NCBI GenBank assembly: GCA_000169395.1
Contig: AAXZ01000001.1
Coordinates: forward strand, 434,001 to 498,000
DNA length: 64,000 nucleotides
DNA from: Rhodobacteraceae bacterium HTCC2150
GTDB taxonomy: Bacteria > Pseudomonadota > Alphaproteobacteria > Rhodobacterales > Rhodobacteraceae
Direction of reading: 5' to 3'
Part shown: in pieces, positions 34,913-43,932 of the stretch
Numbering within the stretch: the first letter of the stretch is position 1
How the letters are laid out: every line of letters begins with the position of its first letter
Notes under the pieces: generated by a model
Seen by the model: the letters and a program-made list of their open reading frames with translations, nothing else
Told to the model about the DNA's origin: nothing
Databases searched by the model: none
Position numbers and translations under genes: made by a program

Positions 34913-37145
34913 TGTCCAAAGCCTCCAAAATACGGGGGGGTGACATGGGTAATTCCTTAAGGCGTACACCGGCCGCATCAGACACCGCGTTGGCAATCGC
35001 AGCCAATGGCGGGCAAATTGACGTTTCACCGACACCGCGCACACCATAAGGATGGCCTGGATTTGGCACCTCGACAATAACCGTGTCAATCATCGGCAAA
35101 TCAGAGGCAACCGGGATACGGTAATCAAGGAAGTTGGCGTTCTGCAGACGGCCATCCTCGCCGTAAATGTATTCCTCATTCAATGCCCAGCCAATGCCTT
35201 GGGCGGCACCACCTTGGTATTGGCCTTCAACATATGTTGGGTGAATGGCCTTTCCCGCGTCTTGAATGACGGTGTAACGCACGATTTTGGTTTGCCCGGT
35301 CTCTTTGTCAACTTCTGCGTCCACGATATGTGTTGCAAAGCTTACGCCTGCACCCTCTGGTGATGCTTCATAGTGGCCAACAAGCGGGCCGCCTGTTGCA
35401 CCCATGTTGGCGGTGATATCGGCCAATGGCAGCGGGTCAAAATCGCCGGCATTCGGGCCTGATGGAATGGCACAGCCATCTTCCCAAGCCACAGCATCGC
35501 GATCAATGCCCCATTTTGCAGCCGCGCGATGACATAGCTTATCAACCGCGTCGCGGGCCGCTTTGATCGTGGCCAGGCCACTGGCATAGGTTACGCGTGA
35601 ACCATGGCTAACCTCGTTATATCCAAGGGTCGCTGTATCGGCGATCGTGGTGCGGATATTCTCATATGGAATGCCCAGTTCCTCGGCGGCCATAAGGGCC
35701 ATTGAAGCGCGGCTGCCACCAATGTCCGGCGTTCCCACAGAAATCGCGGCGGTGCCATCTTCTGACAGGGCCAAAGACACGGCTGTTTCACCACCATGGT
35801 TAAACCAAAAACCACAGGAAATACCACGGCCTTGATTTGGCTTTAGCGGTGTTTTGTAGTGATCATGTGCCTTGGCTTCTTCCAGTGTTTCCACCAAACC
35901 AATGGCTTCAAATTTTGGCCCATAGGATGCTTTGGTGCCTTCGTGCGACGCATTCTTCAGGCGCGTATCAAGGGGATCGAGATCCAGTTTACGGCACAAT
36001 TCATCGATCACGGATTCCACGGCAAACGCCGCCATTGGCGAACCAGGTGCGCGATATGCGGCCTGTTTTGGACGGTTGCACAAAACATCATAAGCGATTT
36101 GGCTGACGTGTTTAAGATTGTAAGGTGCAAAGGCACACATGGCCGTAAATTCAGCCGGTGCACCGGGAAATGCACCACCTTGCAGGCGGAACACACCTTT
36201 GGCCGCTGTGATCTTGCCGTCTTTTGTCATCCCAATCTTAACATCAATAGAAGTAGAAGATGTAGGGCCTGTGGCGCGGAACACTTCAGAGCGTGACATC
36301 ACCAATTTGACAGGACGGTTTGCTTTGCGTGCCAATGCCAATGCAACGGGTTCGATAAAGACAGCGGTTTTACCGCCAAAACCGCCACCAATTTCCGAGG
36401 CCGTTACACGGATTTGACTGGTTTCTGTTCCAACCAAAGCAGCACAGATTTTTTGTACGTTAAAGTGACCTTGGGTGCAGCACCACAACTCGGCTTTGCC
36501 ATCGGTTCCCATCTGCGCCAAACAGGCATGGGGTTCGATATAACCTTGGTGTGTGGCTTCTGTGCGAAAACTATCTTCGATCACCAGGTCGGCGGCTGCA
36601 AAGCCCTCGTCTACATCGCCGTGACCACTTTCGTGATAGCGCACAACATTGCCATTCATGCCCGCGGGTACGGATGCATCAGCCGTGCCTGCGCGAATGA
36701 TAGGGGCGTCATCTTCCATGGCTTTGTCCACGTCCGTGACATGGGGCAAAATTTCGTAGGTTACCTCGATCAACTTGATCGCATCGCGCGCTGCAAGCGC
36801 ACTGGTTGCCGCGACTGCTGCAACTGCATGACCATCATAAAGCGCGGTGTCACTTGCCATGACGTTTTCAAGAATGTCCCAATTGTCGCCTTCCAAACCT
36901 TCGGCGAAATCAGCGCGGGTAACGATCGCTTTCACGCCCTTCGCGGCTGCCGCCTTGGTCGTGTCTATCTTTAGGATTTTCGCATGGGCATGCGGGGATC
37001 GCAAAATGGATGCGTGCAGCATGCCGGGCGCGCTGGCATCGGCGCCAAATTTTGCGCGACCCGTTACCTTGTCAATGCCATCGGGTCGCTTTGGGCGTGT
37101 GCCGACAAATTTAAAACCAGAAGTTTTCAGATCATCTAAAGCCAT
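34896..37145 (-). CDS. Xanthine dehydrogenase-family molybdopterin-binding subunit (CoxL-like)
   Basis: The 749-residue large subunit of a molybdenum hydroxylase has the N-terminal a/b hammerhead domain (D-K-V-T-G-R-A-K-F-G-A-D-A). Mo-cofactor segments include G-G-G-F-G-G-K-T, A-Y-R-A-P-G-S-P (the active-site loop) and the catalytic Glu in R-G-V-G-E-T-S. The loop is not the A-Y-x-C-S-F-R of true CO dehydrogenase, so the enzyme more probably hydroxylates an aromatic or heterocyclic substrate or oxidises an aldehyde. It starts in the stop of the 2Fe-2S subunit gene (TAATG). The substrate is unknown. Confidence 0.9.
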   Translation of the reverse strand: MALDDLKTSGFKFVGTRPKRPDGIDKVTGRAKFGADASAPGMLHASILRSPHAHAKILKIDTTKAAAAKGVKAIVTRADFAEGLEGDNWDILENVMASDTALYDGHAVAAVAATSALAARDAIKLIEVTYEILPHVTDVDKAMEDDAPIIRAGTADASVPAGMNGNVVRYHESGHGDVDEGFAAADLVIEDSFRTEATHQGYIEPHACLAQMGTDGKAELWCCTQGHFNVQKICAALVGTETSQIRVTASEIGGGFGGKTAVFIEPVALALARKANRPVKLVMSRSEVFRATGPTSSTSIDVKIGMTKDGKITAAKGVFRLQGGAFPGAPAEFTAMCAFAPYNLKHVSQIAYDVLCNRPKQAAYRAPGSPMAAFAVESVIDELCRKLDLDPLDTRLKNASHEGTKASYGPKFEAIGLVETLEEAKAHDHYKTPLKPNQGRGISCGFWFNHGGETAVSLALSEDGTAAISVGTPDIGGSRASMALMAAEELGIPYENIRTTIADTATLGYNEVSHGSRVTYASGLATIKAARDAVDKLCHRAAAKWGIDRDAVAWEDGCAIPSGPNAGDFDPLPLADITANMGATGGPLVGHYEASPEGAGVSFATHIVDAEVDKETGQTKIVRYTVIQDAGKAIHPTYVEGQYQGGAAQGIGWALNEEYIYGEDGRLQNANFLDYRIPVASDLPMIDTVIVEVPNPGHPYGVRGVGETSICPPLAAIANAVSDAAGVRLKELPMSPPRILEALDNQAKG

Positions 37146-37624
37146 TATGATGCCTTCCTTAGATCAGCAGCCGTATCCATCACGGCGCGAATGATTTTGT
37201 CATAGCCTGTGCAACGACACAGATTTCCAGCCAGCCAGAAACGCACTTCGGTTTCAGTTGGGTCAGGATTTTTTTCCAATAACGCCTTGGTGGCCACCAA
37301 AATGCCTGGTGTGCAAATGCCACATTGAAGGGCCGCGTATTCGATGAATTTTTCTTGCAATGGATGCAGGTTTTCACCCTCGGCAATGCCCTCAACGGTC
37401 GCCACTGATTTCCCTTCGGCCTCGGCCCCAAGCACGAGACAAGAACAAACCAAACGGCCATCGATGGTGACGGAACACGCACCGCAATCGCCGGTGCCAC
37501 AGCCTTCTTTTGCGCCGGTCAAATTCAGCTTGTCGCGAAGGACATCAAGCAGTGTTTCGCGTGGGTCGCACAGATACTCGACCTCGTCGCCATTAACAGT
37601 TGTGTTTACGTGGATCATGCTCAT
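37145..37624 (-). CDS. 2Fe-2S subunit of molybdenum hydroxylase (CoxS-like)
   Basis: The 159-residue subunit has both clusters of the family: the plant-type ferredoxin motif G-C-G-T-G-D-C-G-A-C followed by C-S-C-L-V, and the second cluster C-G-I-C-T-P-G and C-R-C-T-G-Y. It passes electrons from the Mo site to the FAD subunit. Its start overlaps the FAD-subunit stop (ATGA) and its stop overlaps the large-subunit ATG, so all three subunits are translationally linked. Confidence 0.95.
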   Translation of the reverse strand: MSMIHVNTTVNGDEVEYLCDPRETLLDVLRDKLNLTGAKEGCGTGDCGACSVTIDGRLVCSCLVLGAEAEGKSVATVEGIAEGENLHPLQEKFIEYAALQCGICTPGILVATKALLEKNPDPTETEVRFWLAGNLCRCTGYDKIIRAVMDTAADLRKAS

Positions 37625-38484
37625 TTTTGTGCCCTCGCTCGTTCATAGGCGATTTTAGCGGCGCGTTGGGCAAGAACCCCGGCCACATGGGTGCGGAACT
37701 TTACGGTGCCGCGTTTGTCGGTGATTGGATTACAAGCAGCAGAGGCCGCCGTCGCCAAGTTTGCCAATGCATCCTCGTCCAGTGTTGTGCCGATGATGGC
37801 GCTGGCGGCGTCGTCAACCAGCAACACGGTCGGGGCAACGGCCCCAAGGGAAACCCGCGCCTCAACAATCTTATCCCCGTCCAAACGCAGACTTACAGCA
37901 GCACCAACCACAGCAATGTCCATTTCGGTGCGCGGAATGAACCGCAAATACGCATCACCTGCGTTTGCCCCACGGGCGGGTAGGTTGACAGCTGTCAACA
38001 ATTCGCACGCTGCAAGACTTGTTTTGCCAGGGCTAACTGGAATGTCCTCAACCGCAACTTCGCGTGAACCATTCGGGCCTGACACCGAAACAGTTGCACC
38101 GGCGGCAACCATGGCTGGTACACTGTCAGCGGCCGGTGAGCCGTTGCAAAGATTACCAACCAATGTGGCGCGTCCTTGAACCTGTGTTGAACCGATTAGA
38201 TCCATCGCCTCGACCACACCTGGCCATTCATTGTGCAAATCTGGATGCTCACTCATTTTGGCACCCGAAACAGCAACACCAATGCGCCACCCACCATCGG
38301 GTTGTTGCGTTATGTCTTGGACGCCAGCGATTTGTTTGATGTCGATCAGATCATCTGGGCAAACAATATCGGCGCGCAATTGCACCAAAACATCGGTGCC
38401 GCCTGCCAAAAAACGGGTCAAGCCTGTGGCGTTTGCAGCAATCTCGCTGGCCGCCTCAAAGCTTTGGGGTGTGTGGTATCGCAT
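37621..38484 (-). CDS. FAD-binding subunit of molybdenum hydroxylase (CoxM-like)
   Basis: The 287-residue subunit has the FAD-binding motif F-L-A-G-G-T-D-V-L near 30 and the second site A-T-L-V-G-N-L-C-N-G-S-P-A-A-D near 110. R-F-I-P-R-T-E-M-D-I-A-V-V-G-A-A follows. The ATG at 38484 has CAGGAGGAA at good spacing; an in-frame start 24 codons upstream lacks one. It is the first gene of the medium-small-large-MoaD operon. Confidence 0.93.
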   Translation of the reverse strand: MRYHTPQSFEAASEIAANATGLTRFLAGGTDVLVQLRADIVCPDDLIDIKQIAGVQDITQQPDGGWRIGVAVSGAKMSEHPDLHNEWPGVVEAMDLIGSTQVQGRATLVGNLCNGSPAADSVPAMVAAGATVSVSGPNGSREVAVEDIPVSPGKTSLAACELLTAVNLPARGANAGDAYLRFIPRTEMDIAVVGAAVSLRLDGDKIVEARVSLGAVAPTVLLVDDAASAIIGTTLDEDALANLATAASAACNPITDKRGTVKFRTHVAGVLAQRAAKIAYERARAQK

Positions 38485-38586
38485 AGTTCCTCCTGCCCAA
38501 GGGCTACGTGCGCCTTGCGTCAGCAATAGCCAATCAGATTTATTTATCTTGTTCAACCATTCTTGGCCGATTTAAGGAATGATTTC

Positions 38587-39830
38587 CTAGCGTCCGGTGA
38601 TCTTATAACGCGCATCTGCTGCAAGCGAGCCAATAACCGATATTTCACCGTCGGGCCAAGTGATCATGCCGCTAACGATGCCCGTGTTTTCGCCAAGACC
38701 GAAATGCATGCGCGGGACATCGAATGACATGAAACCACCGCCAAGTTGCAATTCGCGTGTTTGCATGATGTTATTGGTGGTTTTCACCATTACTTTGACC
38801 CCAACCCCAAATCGATTGCCTTTTTCGTCATCAAAATCAAATGCAATGGCATTGCCTGATTGTGTGTTGTTTTTGAAAACAGTGATTGGACCATTAACTG
38901 GATGACTGATAATGTCCAAGTCACCATCACCCTCAAGGTCAAACGAGGTTGCCGCCGCTGTCATCAAGTAATCCTCTAGACCGAATGGGCCGGACGCCTC
39001 GGAAAAAGTCCCGTCCCCTTGATTGTGAAAGAACAGATTTGAGGGGCTGACTTCGTTGGAAACCCATCTGCCATTCATGATATAAACTTCTTGAAAACCG
39101 TCATAGTCGAAATCAGCGATCTTGGTGTCCCAACTCCAACCGCCGACGTCCAAACCATTGGTTTCTGCCTCATCTGCAAAACTGGAACCTTGCCCACGTG
39201 TCCAAAGCACGTTGGATCGCAGTATTTGCGGAGTAGAGGCGTCAGCCTCGGCGCTGGTGATCGGTCGCGAAGGCCAGAAATGGATGTTGCAAGCGGCTTG
39301 CGCACTCCATTGTGATTTGGGGATCAGTTTGCAAACTTCGGGATCACGCCGCTGAATGGCAAGATCCTTTATCAACATGGCCTTACATTCTGCCTGATCG
39401 CGCCCCGTTAGATTCTGACATTCGGATGCATAAGACGGATCGAAATTGTTACCCGAATTATACCACGTTTTGATTTCCATGTTTCTTGCGCAGGTCGCGT
39501 GATCTTGCGGGTTCTTGATCGTATCACAATAGGCGGCTAGTTTTTGCATTTTCAGGGTTTTTGAAACGCCAGAAGATCGCCCAGCAATTTGCGCCATATA
39601 AATTTCTGGCACACCATCATTGTGCAAATCCGCAGTTTTCTCGGCCATTGTCGTGGTTGTTGAGTGGGGAATTATTTTGTCGGCAAACGAAATAGGCGCC
39701 AAACCACCCGAGCCGTCACTGATGAAAAACGCATCTGGAATGTCAAAACCATTTCCCTCGATCAGATCAAGATTGCCGTCGCCGTTTATGTCTGAAAACA
39801 GGATTGAGAGTGTTTCAACAGGCGGTGTTG
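38587..39830 (-). pseudogene. FG-GAP/UnbV (ASPIC) repeat protein, 5'-truncated
   Basis: The frame reads through FG-GAP-type Ca-binding repeats (D-I-N-G-D-G-N-L-D-L, D-F-D-Y-D-G-F-Q-E-V-Y, D-L-E-G-D-G-D-L-D-I) into the C-terminal ASPIC/UnbV module (G-N-R-F-G-V-G-V-K-V and H-F-G-L-G). A Cys-rich insert with six cysteines sits in between. Intact relatives are secreted proteins with a signal peptide. Here the repeat sequence extends upstream to about 39830 without any plausible start or signal before an in-frame stop near 39880. The 5' end therefore seems lost at the junction with the gspF fragment. Whether the remainder is expressed is unknown. Confidence 0.65.
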
Positions 39831-39879
39831 GAACGGCCCTCCCAGAAAGGGGGCCACATATCGCGAAAGGAAAACTCTA

Positions 39880-40124
39880 TCGGGTTGTCGGTGATTCCAC
39901 CAGTGGCGATGCAATTGGTAAACGCTGGCGAAGCATCAGCCAAACTGGCGCGCATGTCTGAGCGTGCCGCTGCCCTGGTCGAGAACTGGCTTGGCAATGA
40001 ACGTAAACGATTTGCGGCTCTTATAGACCCAATATTGATGATGATCGTCGGGGCCATGGTTCTTGTGATCGTTTTGTCAATACTTTTACCGATCTTTGAT
40101 CTGCAAGCGGTGGTGGGCTGCTAG
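39880..40124 (+). pseudogene. Type II secretion GspF C-terminal remnant
   Basis: The plus-strand frame reads I-P-P-V-A-M-Q-L-V-N-A-G-E-A-S, then L-V-E-N-W-L-G-N-E-R-K-R-F-A-A-L-I-D-P and a final membrane helix ending L-L-P-I-F-D-L-Q. This is the last 70 or so residues of a GspF/PilC-type inner-membrane protein. The preceding 300 residues of GspF are absent and the sequence runs into the truncated UnbV gene. No other gsp genes are present. It is probably a non-functional fragment left by a deletion or rearrangement. Confidence 0.65.
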
Positions 40125-41155
40125 GTCGAAAGATGAACTGTTTGGCCCGTTGCAGCGGATGACTTCACGGCGTCTAAAACCTGCTGGTTTCGTAACCCTT
40201 CACTCGCGCTAACCAAGGGTTCGGCCTTTCCCGCAATCACATCGGCAAATTGTTTTAGTTGCAAAACCAATGGGTCTTCAAAATCAAAAACAAGTTTAGT
40301 TTTGCTAATCGGTTCCCACCAACTGTTCTTCTGGGGATGTGTCCACATCGAAAGGTTAGGCAAGGACAACCCACCGATAGTGCCGCCGATTTGATAACAG
40401 GCTTGGTCTGTGGCGGGGTACATCGGGTTTTCACGTGCTGTTAATTCCCAGCTCCATGGGGAAACGACGGCATCTGAAACGTTTACTGTTCCCAAGGCGC
40501 CATCAGCAAATTTCAACAGGATGACGGCTGTATCTTCGGTGTCAAAACCGCGCGTTGCGTTGGATTCCATTGCGTGCACGCTGACAATTTCACCGCACAA
40601 ATGGCGCAACAGATCGATGTCATGGATTAGATTGATGTAAACGGGTCCAGCACCCTTTTCCCGCCGCCATTGGACGTCAAAATAATCATCGGGTTTGCAT
40701 AACCAAGTACTGGCCTGAACAGCTGTTATCTTTCCCAACTGGCCGCTCTCGATCACCTCTTTTGCCCTCGCAATCAGCGGATTGTGGCGGCGATGATGTC
40801 CTGTCAAAACAGGCACGCGGGCTTGGTCAGCGGCTTTTACGATTTGGGCCGCACCTGCGACATCAATTGCCAAAGGTTTCTCGACCAGGATCGGTATACC
40901 TGCGGCGATACATTCCAATGCATTATCAACGTGAAACTGGTTGGGTGTTGCCAGAACAATGCCATCGGGGCGATCGTTGGTGATTAACTCAGATAGCGTA
41001 GCGTAGTGCGGCACATCGTATTCGCTGGCCACTGTTGCCCCGATCGGAGCCGGATCAACAATTGCACAAAGCACTGCATCCTTAAGTGGTTGCGAGGCGG
41101 CCGCGTGCCGGTGTCCGATAAGACCGGCACCTGCTATTGCAATTCTTATGGTCAT
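40121..41155 (-). CDS. Gfo/Idh/MocA family NAD(P)-dependent oxidoreductase
   Basis: The 344-residue protein has the N-terminal Rossmann motif G-A-G-L-I-G-H-R-H-A, the family's E-K-P-L-A (catalytic Lys region), G-H-H-R-R-H-N-P, and H-D-I-D-L-L-R-H-L with the catalytic His/Asp. Members oxidise sugars, inositols or cyclitols; some act on quinate or shikimate. Its start overlaps the AroQ stop (TGATG), so the two enzymes probably act together. Its own stop shares CTAG with the end of the GspF remnant on the other strand. Confidence 0.85.
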   Translation of the reverse strand: MTIRIAIAGAGLIGHRHAAASQPLKDAVLCAIVDPAPIGATVASEYDVPHYATLSELITNDRPDGIVLATPNQFHVDNALECIAAGIPILVEKPLAIDVAGAAQIVKAADQARVPVLTGHHRRHNPLIARAKEVIESGQLGKITAVQASTWLCKPDDYFDVQWRREKGAGPVYINLIHDIDLLRHLCGEIVSVHAMESNATRGFDTEDTAVILLKFADGALGTVNVSDAVVSPWSWELTARENPMYPATDQACYQIGGTIGGLSLPNLSMWTHPQKNSWWEPISKTKLVFDFEDPLVLQLKQFADVIAGKAEPLVSASEGLRNQQVLDAVKSSAATGQTVHLST

Positions 41156-41592
41156 CAGGCCAGCAAACTTGCCATTCGTTGCATCGCCAAGGCGTAACCT
41201 TGAATGCCAAAGCCAGCGACCACACCGTCGGCACGTAGGGAGACGTATGAATGATGACGAAAGCTTTCGCGCTTGTGCACGTTCGAAATATGCACCTCTA
41301 GGACGGGGCCTTCAAAGGTATGTAACGCATCAAGCAATGCCACGGATGTGTGGGTGAAGGCAGCAGGGTTGATAATGATGCCTGCCGAGTTTTCACGCGC
41401 CTCATGCACCCAATCGACCAAAATGCCTTCGTGATTGGTTTGCCGTAAAATGGAACTCAGGCCAAGATCCTTGGCCACAATGCCACAATTGTTTTCGACA
41501 TCCGCAAGGGTTTCACTGCCGTAAATTTCAGGTTGTCGCAATCCCAGCAGGTTCAAATTCGGGCCGTTGAGAATTGTTATTAGTTTGCCCAT
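41155..41592 (-). CDS. aroQ: 3-dehydroquinate dehydratase, type II
   Basis: The 145-residue enzyme matches Aro[19 protein letters not shown] at the N-terminus with the catalytic Tyr and flexible loop, [18 protein letters not shown] and E-V-H-I-S-N with the catalytic His. It dehydrates 3-dehydroquinate to 3-dehydroshikimate. Start 41592 is preferred; an ATG four codons upstream is possible. The conserved roseobacter aroQ usually lies near accB/accC. Coupling here to a Gfo/Idh dehydrogenase suggests a catabolic paralogue, for example for quinate. That is inference. Confidence 0.88.
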   Translation of the reverse strand: MGKLITILNGPNLNLLGLRQPEIYGSETLADVENNCGIVAKDLGLSSILRQTNHEGILVDWVHEARENSAGIIINPAAFTHTSVALLDALHTFEGPVLEVHISNVHKRESFRHHSYVSLRADGVVAGFGIQGYALAMQRMASLLA

Positions 41593-41773
41593 AGGTATTT
41601 CCATTTCGCGTAATTGTTCAATTTTCTAATTCCTACACCATCATTGATGTTGCGGCTAGTATATCTGTTTCTTTCCGATGTTCGAATTTGCATGACTATT
41701 GCTTTCGTAAGGCTGGAGTTTACACTTCAAACTGAAACGTGGACAAATTTTATCCCTCGGTTGGAGAAAACAA

Positions 41774-42706
41774 ATGGCTAAATCTGTTATTATAACTTGC
41801 GCTGTTACTGGCGGCATTCACACGCCAACCATGTCCCCGCATTTGCCTGTTACGCCAACGGAAATCGCCACAGCGAGCATCGAAGCAGCCGAAGCAGGTG
41901 CCTCGATCATCCACCTACACGCACGCGATCCTGAAACAGGTAAACCGGACCCTAGGCCCGAAGTTTTTAATCAGTTTTTGCCTATTATCAAGCAATCCAC
42001 TGACGCGGTGATGAACATTTCGACTGGGGGCGGCTTGGGCATGTCCATCGACGATAGATTACAGGCAGCAACTTCTGCTAGTTCGGAAATGGCCTCGCTA
42101 AATATGGGATCAATGAATTTTGGCCTTTTCCCATTGTCGAAGAAATTCGACGAATTCAAGCACGACTGGGAACGGCCCTATTTAGAAATGACGGAAGACT
42201 TTATTTTTCCGAATACATTTAAAACCATCAGATATGCGTTAGAAAAATTGGGCCAAGAGCATGGCACCAAATTTGAATTCGAGTGTTATGACCTTGGACA
42301 TCTTTACAACGTGAAATGGTTTGTCGACCAAGGGCTGATCAAGGGGCCGTTTTTCATTCAGATGGTTTTTGGAATTTTGGGTGGCGCAGGGGCGGATCTT
42401 GATAACTTGATGCACATGCACAAGGTTGCTGATCGTCTGTTTGGGGCAGAAAACTATGAATGGTCGGTTCTGGCCGCGGGGCGAAATCAAATGCCATTTG
42501 CGACACAAAGCGCCTTACTAGGCGGCAATTTACGCGTCGGGCTAGAGGATAGTTTGTATATTGGCAAAGGTGAACTGGCGACATCGAACGCACAACAGGT
42601 TCACCGCATTCGTCAGATCATTGAAAATCTTGGGCTTAGCGTGGCGACCCCACAAGAGGCACGCGAACGCTTGGCGCTTAAGGGCGGAGACCAGGTAAAT
42701 TTCTAG
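41774..42706 (+). CDS. Beta-keto acid cleavage enzyme (BKACE, DUF849 family)
   Basis: The 310-residue protein is of the Kce/BKACE family, which condenses a beta-keto acid with acetyl-CoA to give acetoacetate and a CoA ester. Typical segments are T-C-A-V-T-G-G-I-H-T-P-T near the start, I-I-H-L-H-A-R-D-P with the Zn-binding His-x-His, and L-G-G-N-L-R-V-G-L-E-D. The ATG follows GGAG by seven bases. It diverges from the aroQ-Gfo/Idh pair. Substrates in this family range from 3-keto-5-aminohexanoate to dehydrocarnitine and are not predictable here. Confidence 0.9.
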   Translation: MAKSVIITCAVTGGIHTPTMSPHLPVTPTEIATASIEAAEAGASIIHLHARDPETGKPDPRPEVFNQFLPIIKQSTDAVMNISTGGGLGMSIDDRLQAATSASSEMASLNMGSMNFGLFPLSKKFDEFKHDWERPYLEMTEDFIFPNTFKTIRYALEKLGQEHGTKFEFECYDLGHLYNVKWFVDQGLIKGPFFIQMVFGILGGAGADLDNLMHMHKVADRLFGAENYEWSVLAAGRNQMPFATQSALLGGNLRVGLEDSLYIGKGELATSNAQQVHRIRQIIENLGLSVATPQEARERLALKGGDQVNF

Positions 42707-42814
42707 GCCGTGTACTGCGATGAAAACGAGTGCTCTTTTCGTGAGGTAATGAAATACCAAGCAAATGCTTGTCGCAAAAAGCAACAAGCTGCGTGCATTG
42801 GCCGTTGTTTCAGA

Positions 42815-42991
42815 TCACTTTTTGTCGCGGGCCGCTTTTTCTTCGCGTGTCAGTTTGTTGTTCCAAACATTGTTGCTTAGGCCAAGTTCGGCCGCCAATG
42901 GTTTGGTTTTTCCAACGCTGACTTTGCCGCCTTTGTTCAGGAATTCCTGAATAAGCGCATCATCTGTGGTTTCTTTGGGTACATGTTTCAT
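42815..42991 (-). CDS. Small conserved-looking hypothetical protein, 58 residues
   Basis: A 58-residue minus-strand frame begins M-K-H-V-P-K-E-T-T-D-D and ends K-A-A-R-D-K-K. It is hydrophilic and lysine-rich, with an N-terminal helix (D-A-L-I-Q-E-F-L-N-K-G-G) followed by L-A-A-E-L-G-L-S-N-N-V-W. The amino-acid pattern, with sensible third-base usage, looks like a real gene. The plus-strand frame over the same bases gives an implausible protein. No function is recognised; size and charge suit a nucleic-acid- or protein-binding role. Confidence 0.65.
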   Translation of the reverse strand: MKHVPKETTDDALIQEFLNKGGKVSVGKTKPLAAELGLSNNVWNNKLTREEKAARDKK

Positions 42992-43052
42992 GTGTTATGC
43001 TTAGCCTTTAAGCCAAGGACCCGCAACATCACGCCAATGAAATTTTGAAGGA

Positions 43053-43784
43053 CTAGTTTTCAGAGATCGATTTGGGGATTTGTGCCCAAGCATCTTTCAT
43101 GTGAAATCGCAAAGCGGCCTCGGCCAAATCAGGATCGCGCATCAAAATGGCCTGAAAAATTGCTTTGTGAGATTCAAAGTTGAATTGGTTTCGATCGGCT
43201 GACCTTGGCATCATTTTCCAGCGCGGGCCTAGCCATGTCATATAGGCCTTGTGTATTGCCTCGGCGATTGGATTTTTGCTGATCGTGTAAAACACCCGAT
43301 GGAAAGCCATATCAGTTTCATAGAACTTATCGATCTCAAAAATTGCAGCCTCATTCACATCCAATGCAGCCTTAAGTGCCTGCAGGTCATCCTTGGTGGC
43401 ATTCTCGGTGGCGGATCGAACTAGCCCAACCTCCATGAAAATTCGTGTATCGAACAGGTTTTTTACACCACCAGCTTCATTAAGCAAATGATGGACAATG
43501 CCTTCTAAGGCACCCATGGCGGTATCAAAGTTTGGTTTTTTGACCGTTGGCCGGAAACGGGGGCGTGATTCAACCAAGCCGCGGGATGACAGAATATGTG
43601 TGGCCTCGCGAATAACTGTACGACTGACACTAAATCTTTCCATCATGTCGCGCTCTGATGGCAGCATTTCGCCATCATGCAGCACATCTAATTGGATGTC
43701 TTTTTCTATCGCCCGAACAACGGAACTGGCAGCTCTTTCTGAGGGATTGCTTTCGGGTTTTGGTTCTTTTTGCTCGTCTATCAT
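43053..43784 (-). CDS. GntR family transcriptional regulator (FadR subfamily)
   Basis: The 243-residue protein has the GntR winged helix with L-P-S-E-R-D-M-M-E-R-F-S-V-S-R-T-V-I-R-E-A (about 41-61). The all-helical FCD effector domain follows with the metal-binding Asp/His pattern (F-H-R-V-F-Y near 168 and H-K-A-I-F near 214). FadR-type members usually respond to sugar acids or other carboxylates. It diverges from the sugar-acid operon starting at 43933. A fitting operator, TGGT-CAT-ACCA, lies directly in front of that operon. Confidence 0.88.
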   Translation of the reverse strand: MIDEQKEPKPESNPSERAASSVVRAIEKDIQLDVLHDGEMLPSERDMMERFSVSRTVIREATHILSSRGLVESRPRFRPTVKKPNFDTAMGALEGIVHHLLNEAGGVKNLFDTRIFMEVGLVRSATENATKDDLQALKAALDVNEAAIFEIDKFYETDMAFHRVFYTISKNPIAEAIHKAYMTWLGPRWKMMPRSADRNQFNFESHKAIFQAILMRDPDLAEAALRFHMKDAWAQIPKSISEN

Positions 43785-43858
43785 GGTTTGATCAATCGCC
43801 GCATTCGTTCCACATATTTAATGCTAATACGACCAAAATAGAAAAATTCCAAGACTTA

Positions 43859-43911
43859 TTGACAGGTTTCGATGTTTTGGGCTAGCGTTCTCGGACTTTG
43901 GTCATACCAAA
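43859..43911 (+). promoter_or_regulatory. Promoter with GntR/FadR-type operator for the sugar-acid operon
   Basis: TTTGGT-CAT-ACCAAA at 43897-43911 is a perfect palindrome and fits the FadR-subfamily consensus TNGTNNNACNA. A consensus -35 box TTGACA lies at 43859-43864, with a weak -10 (CTAGCG) 17 bases on. The operator thus covers the probable transcription start, suited to repression by the divergent GntR protein. Confidence 0.65.
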
Positions 43912-43932
43912 TTGATAAATCGGGGAATTAGA

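Noticed and set aside
34913-35089. Upstream extension of the MoaD-like frame to an ATG inside the large-subunit gene
   Set aside because: The extension is an out-of-frame reading of the conserved Mo-subunit C-terminus and adds a Cys/Trp/Arg-rich sequence not seen in MoaD proteins.
39620-39961. Plus-strand frame of 113 codons over the UnbV/GspF junction
   Set aside because: It is antisense to the FG-GAP repeats and out of frame with the GspF similarity, with no recognisable domain.
42765-42950. Plus-strand frame of 61 codons after the BKACE gene
   Set aside because: It is antisense to the small minus-strand gene at 42815-42991, which has far better coding character.
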